Assembly (NCBI GenBank): GCA_041394145.1
Contig: JAWKIW010000005.1
Coordinates: 124,001 to 188,000 of the forward strand
Direction of reading: 5' to 3'
From: JAWKIW01 sp041394145
GTDB lineage: Bacteria > Actinomycetota > Acidimicrobiia > Acidimicrobiales > Acidimicrobilacustridaceae
Length of the DNA stretch: 64,000 bases
Position 1 is the stretch's first letter; every line of letters starts with the position of its first letter. The position numbers and the translations under genes were made by a program. Below are positions 1-8,347 of the stretch, one piece after another. The notes beneath the pieces were generated by a model. It ran no database searches. It saw nothing but the letters and a program-made list of their open reading frames with translations, and was not told where the DNA came from.

Positions 1-298
1 GCGTCGGGTCGGCTGCGGCCAGGTGCACGCCGTCGGCGCCGACCTCGTCCGCGAGGGCGGCGTCGCTGGCGACCAGGAGCCGCCCGCCCTGGGCGTGCAG
101 GATCGGCAGCAGGGCGCCGGCCAGCCGTCGACGCTCGGGCCTCGGCAGGTCCTTCTCCCGCAGCACCACCGCTCGCGCTCCGCCCTCGACGGCGGCGCTG
201 ACCTGTTCGGCGAGCGCTCGACCCGGTGGCAGCAGGCGGCGGTCGGTGAGCACGAGCAGCGGGGACAGGGGGGTGGGCCACGGGGGCGTGGTCATCAT
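1..298 (-). CDS. ThiE/TenI-like protein (3' end outside window)
   Basis: About 99 N-terminal residues of a thiamine-phosphate synthase/TenI-type TIM-barrel protein are in the window. Visible are LTDRRLLPPG near residue 16, the VVLREKDL strand that matches the pyrimidine-binding region of ThiE, and GADGVHL near residue 90. The start ATG overlaps the thiG stop (ATGA), so it is the last visible gene of the thiamine operon and translationally coupled. A complete thiE also leads the operon, so this copy may be a TenI-like protein or a second ThiE; the missing C-terminus prevents a choice. Confidence 0.8.
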   Translation of the reverse strand, partial: MMTTPPWPTPLSPLLVLTDRRLLPPGRALAEQVSAAVEGGARAVVLREKDLPRPERRRLAGALLPILHAQGGRLLVASDAALADEVGADGVHLAAADPT

Positions 299-1167
299 GA
301 CCCTCCGTCGTCGCGGCTGGCCGCGGTGGCACCGCCGTCGCCCACCGGCGGCACCAGCTGCGGCATCCCGTCGAAGGACGTCGACGCCTCGGCGTAGAGC
401 TTGCGGGGGATGCGTCCGGCCCGGCGGGCGAGGCGGCCGGCCTCCACGGCGAGGCGCATCGCCGTGGCCATCCGCACGGGGTCCTGGGCCCGGGTCACCG
501 CAGTGGCGAGGAGCACGGCGTCGCACCCGAGCTCCATCGCCAGCGCGGCATCGGAGGCGGTGCCGATGCCGGCGTCGAGGATCACCGGGACGTCGACCTG
601 CTCGCGGATGATGGCGAGGTTGTACGGGTTGCGGATCCCCGAACCGGACCCGATGGGCGACCCCAGCGGCATGACCGCGGCGCAGCCGATCGCGGCCAGG
701 CGCCGGGCCACGACCGGGTCGTCGGTGGTGTAGGGCAGCACCACGAAGCCGTCGTCGACGAGCTGCTCGGCGGCGTCGAGGAGCTCGGCGGCGTCGGGCA
801 GCAGCGTGCGGTCGTCGCCGATGACCTCGAGCTTCACCCAGTCGGTCTCGAACGCGTCGCGGGCCAGCTTGGCGGTGAGGACCGCCTCCTGGGCCGTGTA
901 GCAGCCGGCGGTGTTGGGCAGCACGCGAGCGCCGACGCGGTCGATGACGTCGAGCAGGGACCCGGAGGCCGAGGGGTCGATCCGGCGGAGGGCGACGGTG
1001 GTGAGCTGGGTGCCCGACGCGACGAGGGCGTCCTCGAGGACCTCGAGGCTGGGGGCGCCGCCGGTGCCGGTGATGAGCCGGGACGTGAAGGAGATGCCGC
1101 CGATGACCAGCGGGTCGTCGGTCGTGCGGTCCTCGGGCGGTGGCGATGTCGGAGCGGGCTCGGTCAC
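295..1167 (-). CDS. thiG: Thiazole synthase ThiG
   Basis: ThiG builds the thiazole phosphate ring of thiamine from deoxyxylulose phosphate, ThiS thiocarboxylate and the dehydroglycine supplied by ThiO. The 290-residue protein matches the family from the RLITGTGG strand near residue 31. It contains PNTAGCYTAQEAV, the segment WVKLEVIGDD carrying the expected active-site lysine, and the phosphate-binding glycines MPLGSPIGSGSGI and DAGIGTASDAA. The N-terminus carries about 20 extra proline-rich residues. It starts with GTG three bases after the thiS stop, with GGAGG inside the end of thiS as ribosome site, and its stop overlaps the next start. Confidence 0.96.
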   Translation of the reverse strand: MTEPAPTSPPPEDRTTDDPLVIGGISFTSRLITGTGGAPSLEVLEDALVASGTQLTTVALRRIDPSASGSLLDVIDRVGARVLPNTAGCYTAQEAVLTAKLARDAFETDWVKLEVIGDDRTLLPDAAELLDAAEQLVDDGFVVLPYTTDDPVVARRLAAIGCAAVMPLGSPIGSGSGIRNPYNLAIIREQVDVPVILDAGIGTASDAALAMELGCDAVLLATAVTRAQDPVRMATAMRLAVEAGRLARRAGRIPRKLYAEASTSFDGMPQLVPPVGDGGATAASRDDGGS

Positions 1168-1170
1168 GGC

Positions 1171-1365
1171 TCAGCCTCCCTGCGCAGCGGTCAGCAGCTC
1201 GACCCGGTCGCCGTCGTGGAGGGCGACGTCGGGCCAGGTGGATCGGGGCACGACCTCGGCGTTGACCGCGACGGCGACGCCGCGCGGGCTGGGCAGGTGG
1301 CCGTCGACGAGGTCGGCGATCGTCGCGCCGTCGTCGACCTCGGTGGCCTCGCCGTTCACGGTCAC
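1171..1365 (-). CDS. thiS: Sulfur carrier protein ThiS
   Basis: Small ubiquitin-like sulfur carrier for thiazole formation. The C-terminus ends in Gly-Gly (TAAQGG), the residue pair that is adenylated and thiocarboxylated. I chose the GTG that overlaps the thiO stop as GTGA. It gives 64 residues beginning VTVNGEA, the normal ThiS length and N-terminus; an upstream ATG would add about a dozen residues with no family counterpart. It lies between thiO and thiG in the same transcript. Confidence 0.93.
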   Translation of the reverse strand: MTVNGEATEVDDGATIADLVDGHLPSPRGVAVAVNAEVVPRSTWPDVALHDGDRVELLTAAQGG

Positions 1366-2498
1366 CTGCACGCCGCCACCTCCGTGAAGCGGTCGGGTCG
1401 GCACGGGGCGAGCAGGGCGGCGGCCTCGTCGTCGGTCGGCCCTCCGTCGAGCAGGCAGGACACCACGAGATCGGCCGTGATCGGGGCCAGCAGCACGCCG
1501 TTGCGGTAGTGGCCGGTGGCCACGACGACTCCGGGACCGTCACCGGTGGGGTCGAGCGGCCCGAGCAGTGGGGCGTTGTCGGGGGTGCCCGGTCGGAGGC
1601 CGGCGACCGCCTCGACGAAGGTCGTCTCGGCCAGTCCCGGGAGCAGCTCCCAGGCGTCCCGGAGCAGCTCGAGCACCGCCCCGCTGGTGACGGTGGTGTC
1701 GAAGCCGCGCTCCTCGGACGTGGCGCCGATGGCGATCTCGCCGTGGGGGCGGGGGATCACGTAGATGCCGGGCCCGCGCACCGTGTGGGTGGGGCACACC
1801 GCGCCCGGCGTCGCCTGCACCCGGAGGATCTGGCCCTTGACCGGTCGAACCGGCAAGGTGACCGTGTCGCCGTCGGGCGTGCTGATCGGCACGGGGTGGG
1901 CACCGGTGGCGACCACGACGCCGTCGGCGGCGAGCGACCCCCCGTCGGCCAGGCCGACGGCACCCGCGGCCAGCCGCGACGCCGGCTGGGTGACGAAGCC
2001 GACCCCGGCCCGGTCGGCGGCGGTCAGCAGGCCGGCGACGAGGAGCCGGTTGTCGACCTGGTGGTCATCGGCGAGCCAGAGCGCCCCCGCACGGTGGGGG
2101 CCAGCGCCGGCTCGAGTCGCCGGGCCGCTCGGGACGTCAACCGCTCGGCGGCGAGGCCCAGCCGCGTCTGCAGGTCGTGCAGGCGCCCCAGCTCGGCCGC
2201 CTCGTCCGGGTCGCGGGCCACGACCATCGTCCCGTTGCGCGAGTAGCCGAGGTCCGCCCCGGCCGCGCCGGCCAGGTCGGCGGCGAAGCGGCCAACGGGC
2301 GGCCGACGCCAGGCCGAGCCGCAGCAGCGCCTCCTCGCCCTCGTAGGCCTCGGCCACCGGGGCCAGCATCCCGCCCGCCACCCACGACGCGCCGCGGCCG
2401 GGCCGCTCGTCGACCACCACCACGTCCGCGCCGCGCCGGGCCGCCTGCCACGCCACGGCGAGGCCGATGACGCCGCCCCCGACGACGACCACCCTCAC
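1362..2498 (-). CDS. thiO: Glycine oxidase ThiO (frameshifted in this sequence)
   Basis: FAD-dependent oxidase that turns glycine into dehydroglycine for ThiG. The N-terminus VRVVVVGGGVIGLAVAW is the dinucleotide-binding fold. Near the C-terminus come GAHPVPIS, RPVKGQILRV, YVIPRPHGEIAIGAT, AGLRPGTPDNAPLLG and ATGHYRNGVLLAP, the usual DAAO/ThiO ends. The reading frame leaves and returns: two bases are missing near 2305 (CCGGCC read as CCGC fits) and one G near 2092 in a G run. The amino acids between (TMVVARDPDEAAELGRL) are normal family sequence in the shifted frame. The GTG start overlaps the thiE stop as GTGA. I read it as functional with sequence errors. Confidence 0.88.
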   Translation of the reverse strand: MRVVVVGGGVIGLAVAWQAARRGADVVVVDERPGRGASWVAGGMLAPVAEAYEGEEALLRLGLASAARWPLRRRPGRRGRGGPRLLAQRDDGRGPRPGRGGRAGAPARPADAAGPRRRAVDVPSGPATRAGAGPHRAGALWLADDHQVDNRLLVAGLLTAADRAGVGFVTQPASRLAAGAVGLADGGSLAADGVVVATGAHPVPISTPDGDTVTLPVRPVKGQILRVQATPGAVCPTHTVRGPGIYVIPRPHGEIAIGATSEERGFDTTVTSGAVLELLRDAWELLPGLAETTFVEAVAGLRPGTPDNAPLLGPLDPTGDGPGVVVATGHYRNGVLLAPITADLVVSCLLDGGPTDDEAAALLAPCRPDRFTEVAACR

Positions 2499-3187
2499 CG
2501 GCTCGTCTCCGCAGCGGGGTCGCCTCGCCGACGGCCTCGAGCAGCGCGGCGGCGGCGTCGCCCGGCCGTTCGGCCCCGTACACCGCAGCCACCACGGCGA
2601 CGCCGTGGGCGCCGGCGTCGAGCAGCTCGGGCACCCGGTCGAGGGTGATGCCGCTGATGGCGATGACGGGCAACCGGACGGCCGCAGCCACGGCGGCGAT
2701 GCCCGCCGGGCCGACGGGGTCGGGCAGGCCGGTCGTCTTGGTGCGCGACCGGTAGGCCGGCCCCACGCCGAGGTAGGAGGCGCCGGCGTCCTGGGCCCGG
2801 CGGGCGTCGTCGGCATCACGGCAGGTCGCGCCGATGACGGCGTCGGGCCCGAGCAGCCGGCGGGCGTCGGCGACGGGCAGGTCGTCGAGGCCCAGGTGCA
2901 CGCCGTCGGCCCCGGCGGCGAACGCCAGGTCGGCGCGATCGTTGACCACGCAGGTCCCCCCCGTGCCGTGGCTGCGGTGGACGAGCTCGGCGACCACGGC
3001 GAGCCGCCGGCGGTCCGAGCCGGCCTTCTGGCGGACCTGCAGCCAGCGCACGCCTGCGGCCAGTGCGGCGTCGGTCGCGGCGTGCCGCGTCGTCGATCGT
3101 CGTCGGCGTGATGAGGTGCAGCCGGGCGATGGCCACGTGCGGCTCCGCGTCGGGGTCGGGGTCGGGGACCGAGCGGCCGGCGAGCAC
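2495..3187 (-). CDS. thiE: Thiamine-phosphate synthase ThiE (frameshifted)
   Basis: Couples the hydroxymethylpyrimidine and thiazole phosphates to thiamine phosphate. After the start MLAGRSVPDPD the barrel begins with RLHLITPTT, then WLQVRQKAG, CVVNDRADLAFAAGADGVHLG, VIGATCRDADDA, SYLGVGPAYRSRTK and LPVIAISGIT, all diagnostic of ThiE. Two bases are missing near 3090 (CGCGCC written CGCC) and one C near 2515. Restoring them gives the ending EATPAAETSR and a stop overlapping the thiO GTG, an ordinary operon junction. First gene downstream of the TPP riboswitch. Confidence 0.9.
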
Positions 3188-3208
3188 GGGGCGGCGGAAC
3201 GGACGCGA

Positions 3209-3290
3209 GCTCCCTGCGCCGGCATGACCCGGATCAGGTTCGGACGGTCCGGGGCCGCAGCCCCGATCTCAGCCCGGTGCGCCGGGCCCC
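3209..3290 (-). promoter_or_regulatory. TPP riboswitch (THI element)
   Basis: Read on the minus strand, this contains the two conserved pyrophosphate/pyrimidine-sensing boxes, GGGCTGAGATC and CGAACCTGATCCGGGTCATG, followed by CCGGCGCAGGGAGC. The outer helix pairs the GGGCCCGGCGC side with GCGCCGGC. It lies 21 bases upstream of the thiE ATG, so thiamine pyrophosphate should shut off the thiE-O-S-G operon, probably at translation initiation as in other actinobacteria. Confidence 0.95.
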
Positions 3291-3308
3291 CGTGTGCGTG
3301 CAGCGGCC

Positions 3309-3314
3309 ACCCTA
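3309..3314 (-). promoter_or_regulatory. -10 element of thiamine operon
   Basis: TAGGGT on the minus strand, 18 bases upstream of the riboswitch. It matches the TANNNT hexamers found before many other genes here. Transcription would begin just before the aptamer. No convincing -35 is visible. Confidence 0.5.
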
Positions 3315-3338
3315 CCGCCGAACCCCGTGGAGATGGGC

Positions 3339-3361
3339 GTTCTCGTCATGGTTCTGCGCGC
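3339..3361 (+). repeat. 23-nt dispersed repeat, copy A
   Basis: A 23-base string beginning GTTCTCGTCATGG and ending TTCTGCGCGC, exactly repeated in inverted orientation at 49601-49623. It sits in the noncoding gap between the riboswitch promoter and the FMN-binding gene. The flanks of both copies also look related (a GGGCGC/GGACGC box, then ATGACAGG or ATGACCAG). It may be an intergenic repeat family. Confidence 0.55.
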
Positions 3362-3429
3362 TGGGACGCTCGATGTCATGACCAGATCCCCGTGGTGGGG
3401 CGTTCGGGCGGATGGCGCGCCCGCGCCCG

Positions 3430-3862
3430 TCAGGTGTGGGGTGGGATGCGGCGGCCGGTCACCGTCTCGGGGGCGATGGTGACCCAGTTCGACTTCTCGA
3501 CGTCGGACCAGGGGCGCACGCCGAGCGCCTCGAGGCGGTCCCGCGTGCGCGGGTCGACGACGGCCTCGCTGCGACCGCGGACGACGACGCTCCAGCCGAT
3601 CCGGTCGTCGTCGTCGAGGTGGTCGATCTCGAAGGCCACCGGCGTCGCGCAGCGCGGCGTCGAGCTTGGTGCCGGGCGAGGTGCGGAACGCCACCCGGTC
3701 GCCGTCCATCGCGTAGTTGACCGGCAGGATCACCGGGTGCCGGCCCTCGACGATGGCGACCCGGCCCACACCGCCCGCCCCGGCGGCGAGCAGCTCCAGG
3801 CACTCCTCGCGGTCGAGCACCTCCAGGCCGTCGCGCCGGTCGATCACGCCCATGGCGCCCAT
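3430..3862 (-). CDS. Pyridoxamine 5'-phosphate oxidase-like FMN-binding protein (frameshifted)
   Basis: About 144 residues of the split-barrel flavin fold used by PNPOx-related and nitroimidazole-reductase-like proteins. The order is ECLELLAAGAGGVGRVAI, HPVILPVNYAMDGDRVAFRT, the SPGTKLDAAL loop, VAFEIDHLDDDDRIGWSVVVRG and a C-terminal WVTIAPETVTGRRI. The frame changes near 3640, where two bases appear to be missing between LRDA and VAFEID. The substrate cannot be predicted. The start MGAMGVIDRRDGLEVLD is chosen because it precedes the fold directly. An 8-bp tandem repeat lies just upstream. Confidence 0.8.
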
Positions 3863-3891
3863 CCTTGCACCTCGCCCCCACCTCGCCCCCA

Positions 3892-3930
3892 CCGATCCAC
3901 CGATCCACCGATCCACCGATCCACCGATCC
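3892..3930. repeat. 8-bp tandem repeat (about 4.9 copies)
   Basis: The unit CCGATCCA is repeated almost five times without mismatch, preceded by two copies of an 11-bp unit CACCTCGCCCC at 3868-3889. The array lies 30 bases upstream of the FMN-binding gene start, between it and the stop of the c-di-GMP gene. Slippage here would change promoter or leader spacing. Confidence 0.85.
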
Positions 3931-3959
3931 GGGGCTGCGCCCGGGCCGGCGTGGGAGCC

Positions 3960-6863
3960 TCACCAGCGCGGCCCCTGGGCGAGCAGCTCGGCGACGGCGT
4001 CACCGGGCGCCGGCCGGGCGAGGAGGAACCCCTGCGCCCGGTCGCAGCCGAGGGCGCGCAGCTCCGCCAGCTGCTCGGCGGTCTCGACGCCCTCGGCGAC
4101 GGCGTGCAGGCCGAGCGTGTGGGCCAGGCTGATCACGGCCGCGGCGATGGCCGAGTCGGACGGGTCGGATCCCAACCCGTCGACGAAGGAGCGGTCGACC
4201 TTGAGCAGGTCGACGGGGAAGCGCCGCAGGTAGGACAGCGACGAGTAGCCGGTCCCGAAGTCGTCCACGGCCAGGCGCACGCCGAGGCTGCGCAGCCGGG
4301 CCAGGGTGTCCTGGGACATCTCGACGTCGTCCATGAGGACGCTCTCGGTGATCTCCAGCTCCACCCGGGCGGGGTCGATGCCGGTCTCGCCGAGGACCTC
4401 GCCGATGCCGTCCACGAGGCCGGGATGGCCGAGCTGGCGGCCGGACAGGTTCACGGCCAGCGACAGCGGCGTGGCCGTCGGGACCGCCGCGTCCCACCGC
4501 ACCAGCTGGCGGCAGGCCTGCTCGAGGACCCACGAGCCGATCGGCACGATCAGGCCGGTCTCCTCGGCCACGGCGATGAACTCGCCCGGGAGGAGCAGCC
4601 CGCGCTCGGTGTGCTCCCAGCGCAGCAGCGCCTCGACCCCGACGACCTCGCCGGTGCGCAGGTCGGCGACGGGCTGGTAGTGGACCCGCAGCTCGCGTCG
4701 CTCGAGGGCGCGTCGCAGCGCGTTCTCGATGTCGAGCCGGTCGACGGCGCTCGCCCGCATGGCGTTGTCGAACACCTCCCAGCGGCCTCGTCCCCGCTCC
4801 TTGGCGCGGTACATGGCGGCGTCGGCGTCGCGGATGAGCGTGGCCGGATCGGTCTCGGCCGTGAGCCGGTCGGGAAAGGCGATGCCGATGCTCATCCCCA
4901 CGAAGACCTCCACCTCGTCGATGACGAAGGGGCCGCTCACGGCGCCGTTGATGCGCTCGGCGATGGCGATGGCGTCGGCCCGACCGTGGAGGTCCTGGCA
5001 CAGCACGACGAACTCGTCACCGCCGAAGCGGGCGATGGTGTCGCCGGGCCGCAGGGCCGACGCGAGCCGATCTGCGATGGCGAGCAGCAGACGGTCGCCG
5101 AGGGCGTGGCCCAGGCTGTCGTTGACGACCTTGAAGTGGTCGAGGTCGAGGAACAGCACGGCGACCCGACCGCCGCGGCGCCGGGCCCGCTCGAGGGAGA
5201 TGCCGAGCCGCTCGAGCAGCAGGCTGCGGTTGGGCAGGCCGGTGAGGGGGTCGTGGGTGGCCTGGTGGGCGAGCGCCGACTCGAACTGCTTGCGCTCGGA
5301 GATGTCGTGCATGACGGCCGAGAAGAACTCCATGCGGCCGTCGTTGTCGCGGTGCACCAGCAGCTGGGCGAGCACCGGCACCGGCGACCCGTCGTTGCGG
5401 ACGAGGGTGAGCTCGCCGCTCCACATGCCGTCGGCGTCGAGCTGGGGCACGATCTCGGTGACCAGGCGCTCGATGACGGTGGGCGACAGCCGGTCGGCGA
5501 GGTTCAACCCGTCGAGCCCGCCGTGGTCGGGCAGCTCGAAGAACCGTCGGGCGGCCTGGTTGAGGTAGAGGAGGCGCCCCTCGGGGTCGCTGATGCCGAC
5601 GAGGTCGTTGGTCGCCTCGAAGATGTCGATGAGCCGCTGGTTGTCCCGGTGTGCCTCGATCCGGTCGGTGATGTCCTCGAGGGTGCCGACGGTGCCGGTC
5701 ACGCGATCGTGCCCGTCCACGATGGGTGCCGTTCGGATGGCGACCCATCGGACCTCCCCGTTGGGGCGCACGACGCGGAACTCGGCCTGCAGCGGGGGTG
5801 GGGTCCCGCTGTCGGGCTCGACGCCCAGCCAGGCCCGGTCGTCGGGGTGCACGATCCGGCGCCACCCGTCGCCGAGGGCCTCGTCGCCGGAGAGGCCGGT
5901 GATCTCCTGCCAGCGCTCGTTGACGTACACGCACCGTCCGGCCGCATCCTGGCGGTAGATGCCCGTGGGCGAGGACTGGGCCAGGGAGCGGAAGAGCCGC
6001 TCGCTCTCGCGGAGGGCGTCCTCGGCCGCCCGGCGCTCGCTCACGTCCCGGATGTGGATCACCACGCCCTCGACGGTCTCGTCGTCGAGCAGGTTGGTGG
6101 CGGTCACCTCGGCCCACCGCCAGACCTCGTCGCCGTCGAGGACGCGCAGCTCGCGGGTCAGGGCGAGCCCGGGCACCTCCACCACGCGGAGGAACTCGGT
6201 CAGGAGGCCGGCGTCCTCGGGGTGCACGTACGAGTGGCCGTCGGTGCCCAAGAACGCGGCCGGTGGACGACCGAAGAGGTTCTCGACGGCGGGGCTGGCG
6301 TAGGTGATGTGGGTGGCGTCGTCGATCACCACGACGGCGTCCGTGCTGTGCTGCACGAGGGTGCGGAACCGCTCCTCGCTGCGGCGCAGCGCCTCCTCGG
6401 CGCGGATGCGGTCGTCGGCGTCGCGCAGGTTCAGCACCACGCCCGTCACGGTCCCGACGTCGTCAGCGACGGTGCCGGCGGCGACCTCCACGTGGCGCCA
6501 CGTGCCGTCGCCCTGTCGGATGCGCACCAGGACGGGGTCGAGCTCGGTGTCGGTGTCGAGCGCCTCGGCACCGTGCTCGAGGGCGCGACCGAGGTCGTCG
6601 GGGTGGGCGAGGTCGACCATGCTCTGGCCCACCAGCGCGTGCGGCTCGTAGCCGAGCAGTGCCGACGTGGCCGGGCTCGTCCACGACACGCACCCGCTCG
6701 GGTCGAGCAGGACGAGGGCGTCCCGGCCGAAGCGCAGCACCAGCGCAGCGATGTCGGGGTCGACGGCCTGCTCGGTCAGCGCGGCGACCCGGCCGAGGCC
6801 ACGCCCTCCCGCCGCCGGACCGGTCGCCGTCGTCATCGCGCCCTCGGGGACATCTCGGGTCAT
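3960..6863 (-). CDS. PAS x4-GGDEF-EAL c-di-GMP signalling protein
   Basis: 967-residue predicted cytosolic protein. Four PAS sensor domains span roughly residues 40-155, 165-285, 288-410 and 418-535, each ending in a PAC-like strand (VVLNLRDADDR, VVIHIRDVSER, TLEDITDR, VMHDISER). A diguanylate cyclase domain follows with intact FGGDEF (GGDEF at 614-618), then a phosphodiesterase domain with intact EALLRW (EAL at 744-746), DDFGTGYSSLSYL, KVDRSFVDG and AEGVET. Both catalytic domains look active, so it could make and degrade c-di-GMP depending on PAS input. No transmembrane segment. MTTATG at 6836 is an alternative start. Confidence 0.95.
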   Translation of the reverse strand: MTRDVPEGAMTTATGPAAGGRGLGRVAALTEQAVDPDIAALVLRFGRDALVLLDPSGCVSWTSPATSALLGYEPHALVGQSMVDLAHPDDLGRALEHGAEALDTDTELDPVLVRIRQGDGTWRHVEVAAGTVADDVGTVTGVVLNLRDADDRIRAEEALRRSEERFRTLVQHSTDAVVVIDDATHITYASPAVENLFGRPPAAFLGTDGHSYVHPEDAGLLTEFLRVVEVPGLALTRELRVLDGDEVWRWAEVTATNLLDDETVEGVVIHIRDVSERRAAEDALRESERLFRSLAQSSPTGIYRQDAAGRCVYVNERWQEITGLSGDEALGDGWRRIVHPDDRAWLGVEPDSGTPPPLQAEFRVVRPNGEVRWVAIRTAPIVDGHDRVTGTVGTLEDITDRIEAHRDNQRLIDIFEATNDLVGISDPEGRLLYLNQAARRFFELPDHGGLDGLNLADRLSPTVIERLVTEIVPQLDADGMWSGELTLVRNDGSPVPVLAQLLVHRDNDGRMEFFSAVMHDISERKQFESALAHQATHDPLTGLPNRSLLLERLGISLERARRRGGRVAVLFLDLDHFKVVNDSLGHALGDRLLLAIADRLASALRPGDTIARFGGDEFVVLCQDLHGRADAIAIAERINGAVSGPFVIDEVEVFVGMSIGIAFPDRLTAETDPATLIRDADAAMYRAKERGRGRWEVFDNAMRASAVDRLDIENALRRALERRELRVHYQPVADLRTGEVVGVEALLRWEHTERGLLLPGEFIAVAEETGLIVPIGSWVLEQACRQLVRWDAAVPTATPLSLAVNLSGRQLGHPGLVDGIGEVLGETGIDPARVELEITESVLMDDVEMSQDTLARLRSLGVRLAVDDFGTGYSSLSYLRRFPVDLLKVDRSFVDGLGSDPSDSAIAAAVISLAHTLGLHAVAEGVETAEQLAELRALGCDRAQGFLLARPAPGDAVAELLAQGPRW

Positions 6864-6945
6864 GCTACGAGGGTCGAGCGGACGGCGCCGGGTGCGGGGG
6901 GCGAGGATCTCGCATCGGTTCGGCCGACCGCCTCGGCGGCGGTGC

Positions 6946-8055
6946 CTAGGCGTCGCGTGAGGAGACGAAGGCCGCCAGCTCGGTCAGCGCGGCCCGAGCC
7001 TCGCCGGTCACGGGCCCGGCCTCGAGCGCCGTCACCGCCTCGTCGGTGAGGGCGCGGATGCGCAGCTCGATGTCGTCGCGGGCGCCGCAGCCCTCCAGGA
7101 GGGCCTGCAGCTTCGCCACCTCCTCCTCACCGAGGTCGGCCGCGCCGACCCGCCCGAGCAGGTCGGCGTCCGCTCCGGCGCAGCGCTGGGCGGCCACCGC
7201 CAGCAGGGGGGTGGGCTTGCCCTCGCGGAGGTCGTCGCCCACCGGCTTGCCCGTGCGGGCGCTGTCGCCGAAGGCGCCGAGGATGTCGTCGCGCAGCTGG
7301 AACGCCTCGCCCAGCGGCGCGCCGTAGGCCGACAGCGTGGCCTCGAGCGGCTCGAAGCGGCCGGCGAGGGCGGCGCCGATGTGGAGGGGTCGCTCGATCG
7401 TGTACTTGCCGGACTTGTAGCGGGCGATCCGTCGGGCGGCGGCCAGGTCGGTCCCGCCCCGGGCCGTGCCCAGCAGGTCGAGGTACTGCCCGACGTCGAT
7501 CTCCACCTTCAGCTCGTGCCAGAGGTGGCGAGCCACCGGCGGGGTGGTCGCCACCAGGCGGTCGGCGAACACCGCCGAGAGGTCGCCGGCGAGGATGGCC
7601 ACGCCTTCGCCGTAGCGGCGCGGCTCGCCCCGCCAGTCGTGCTCCCGGTGCAGGCCGGCGTACTCGGTGTGGATGGTGGCCAGGCCGCGGCGGGTGGTGG
7701 AGCCGTCCATCACGTCGTCGTGCATGAGGGCGAAGGCGTGGAGGAACTCGAAGGCGGCCCCGACGTCGATCACCACCGGGTCGTCGGGGGCACCACCGGC
7801 GGCCCGGAAGCCCCAGTAGCAGAAGGCGGGGCGCAGGCGCTTCCCCCCGCCGAGCACGAAGCGAGCGATCGAGGCCAGCGGCTGGGCCAGGTCGGCGTCC
7901 ACGACGGACCACCGTCGCTGCTCGGCCTCGAGGATGCCGGCGATGCGGTCGCGCACGGGGCCGGCGACCACGCGCACGGCCGTCGGCCCGTCGTCGGGCC
8001 ACCGGCGTGGGGCGCTGCCGGCGTCGGTGCCGGCGTCGGGGTCAGGCGTCGTCAC
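6946..8055 (-). CDS. Polyprenyl (geranylgeranyl-type) diphosphate synthase
   Basis: 369-residue class I trans-prenyltransferase that condenses isopentenyl diphosphate with allylic diphosphates. GGGKRLRP near residue 70 binds IPP. The first aspartate-rich motif is MHDDVMDGS. KSGKYTIERP follows, and the second aspartate motif reads QLRDDILGAFGD, with Gly at the last position as in actinobacterial IdsA-type enzymes. Chain length cannot be read from sequence; products could feed carotenoids, menaquinone or lipids. It starts with GTG, overlaps the 3' end of xseB by 14 bases and has its own -10 hexamer inside xseB. Confidence 0.93.
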   Translation of the reverse strand: MTTPDPDAGTDAGSAPRRWPDDGPTAVRVVAGPVRDRIAGILEAEQRRWSVVDADLAQPLASIARFVLGGGKRLRPAFCYWGFRAAGGAPDDPVVIDVGAAFEFLHAFALMHDDVMDGSTTRRGLATIHTEYAGLHREHDWRGEPRRYGEGVAILAGDLSAVFADRLVATTPPVARHLWHELKVEIDVGQYLDLLGTARGGTDLAAARRIARYKSGKYTIERPLHIGAALAGRFEPLEATLSAYGAPLGEAFQLRDDILGAFGDSARTGKPVGDDLREGKPTPLLAVAAQRCAGADADLLGRVGAADLGEEEVAKLQALLEGCGARDDIELRIRALTDEAVTALEAGPVTGEARAALTELAAFVSSRDA

Positions 8056-8347
8056 CGTCCGTCAGCGTATCGGCGGCGTCCCGTTCTCCCGCCGGACCTC
8101 CCGGCGCCTCGGCGGCGACCGGCCCGAGCTCGGCGACGACGCGCTCCACCTCGACCCGGGCGGCCTCGATGCGCCGGCGGCACAGTCGGATGAGCTCGGC
8201 GGCCCGGCGCACCTCGTCGGCGAGGACGTCGACGTCGAGCGCCTCGTCGTCGAGGCGAGCCAGGATCTCCTCCAGCTCGGCGACGGCGGCGGCATAGCCC
8301 ACCCCGTCGGCCACGGTGGCGGCGTCGTCGGTGGTGGGCTCAGCCAT
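8042..8347 (-). CDS. xseB: Exodeoxyribonuclease VII small subunit
   Basis: 101-residue helical subunit of exonuclease VII, which degrades single-stranded DNA. YAAAVAELEEILARLDDEALDVDVLADEVRRA is the conserved XseB core (here written in family alignment as two helices around residues 17-48), followed by a second helix and an acidic tail. The ATG at 8347 lies inside the end of xseA (8-base overlap), the usual xseA-xseB arrangement. A longer upstream frame exists but is antisense-like GC noise. Confidence 0.92.
   Translation of the reverse strand: MAEPTTDDAATVADGVGYAAAVAELEEILARLDDEALDVDVLADEVRRAAELIRLCRRRIEAARVEVERVVAELGPVAAEAPGGPAGERDAADTLTDGDDA
8064..8069 (-). promoter_or_regulatory. -10 hexamer of prenyl synthase gene
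   Basis: TACGCT on the minus strand ends 8 bases before the GTG at 8055. This predicts a leaderless transcript starting inside the xseB coding region. Confidence 0.5.

Noticed and set aside
3187..3225. Earlier ATG for thiE inside the riboswitch
   Set aside because: That ATG belongs to the conserved THI-box sequence and its frame gives no ThiE N-terminus.
3717..7049. Very long open frame (over 1000 codons) on the plus strand
   Set aside because: It is the antisense shadow of the PAS/GGDEF/EAL gene, created by high GC at third positions; the protein has no family features.
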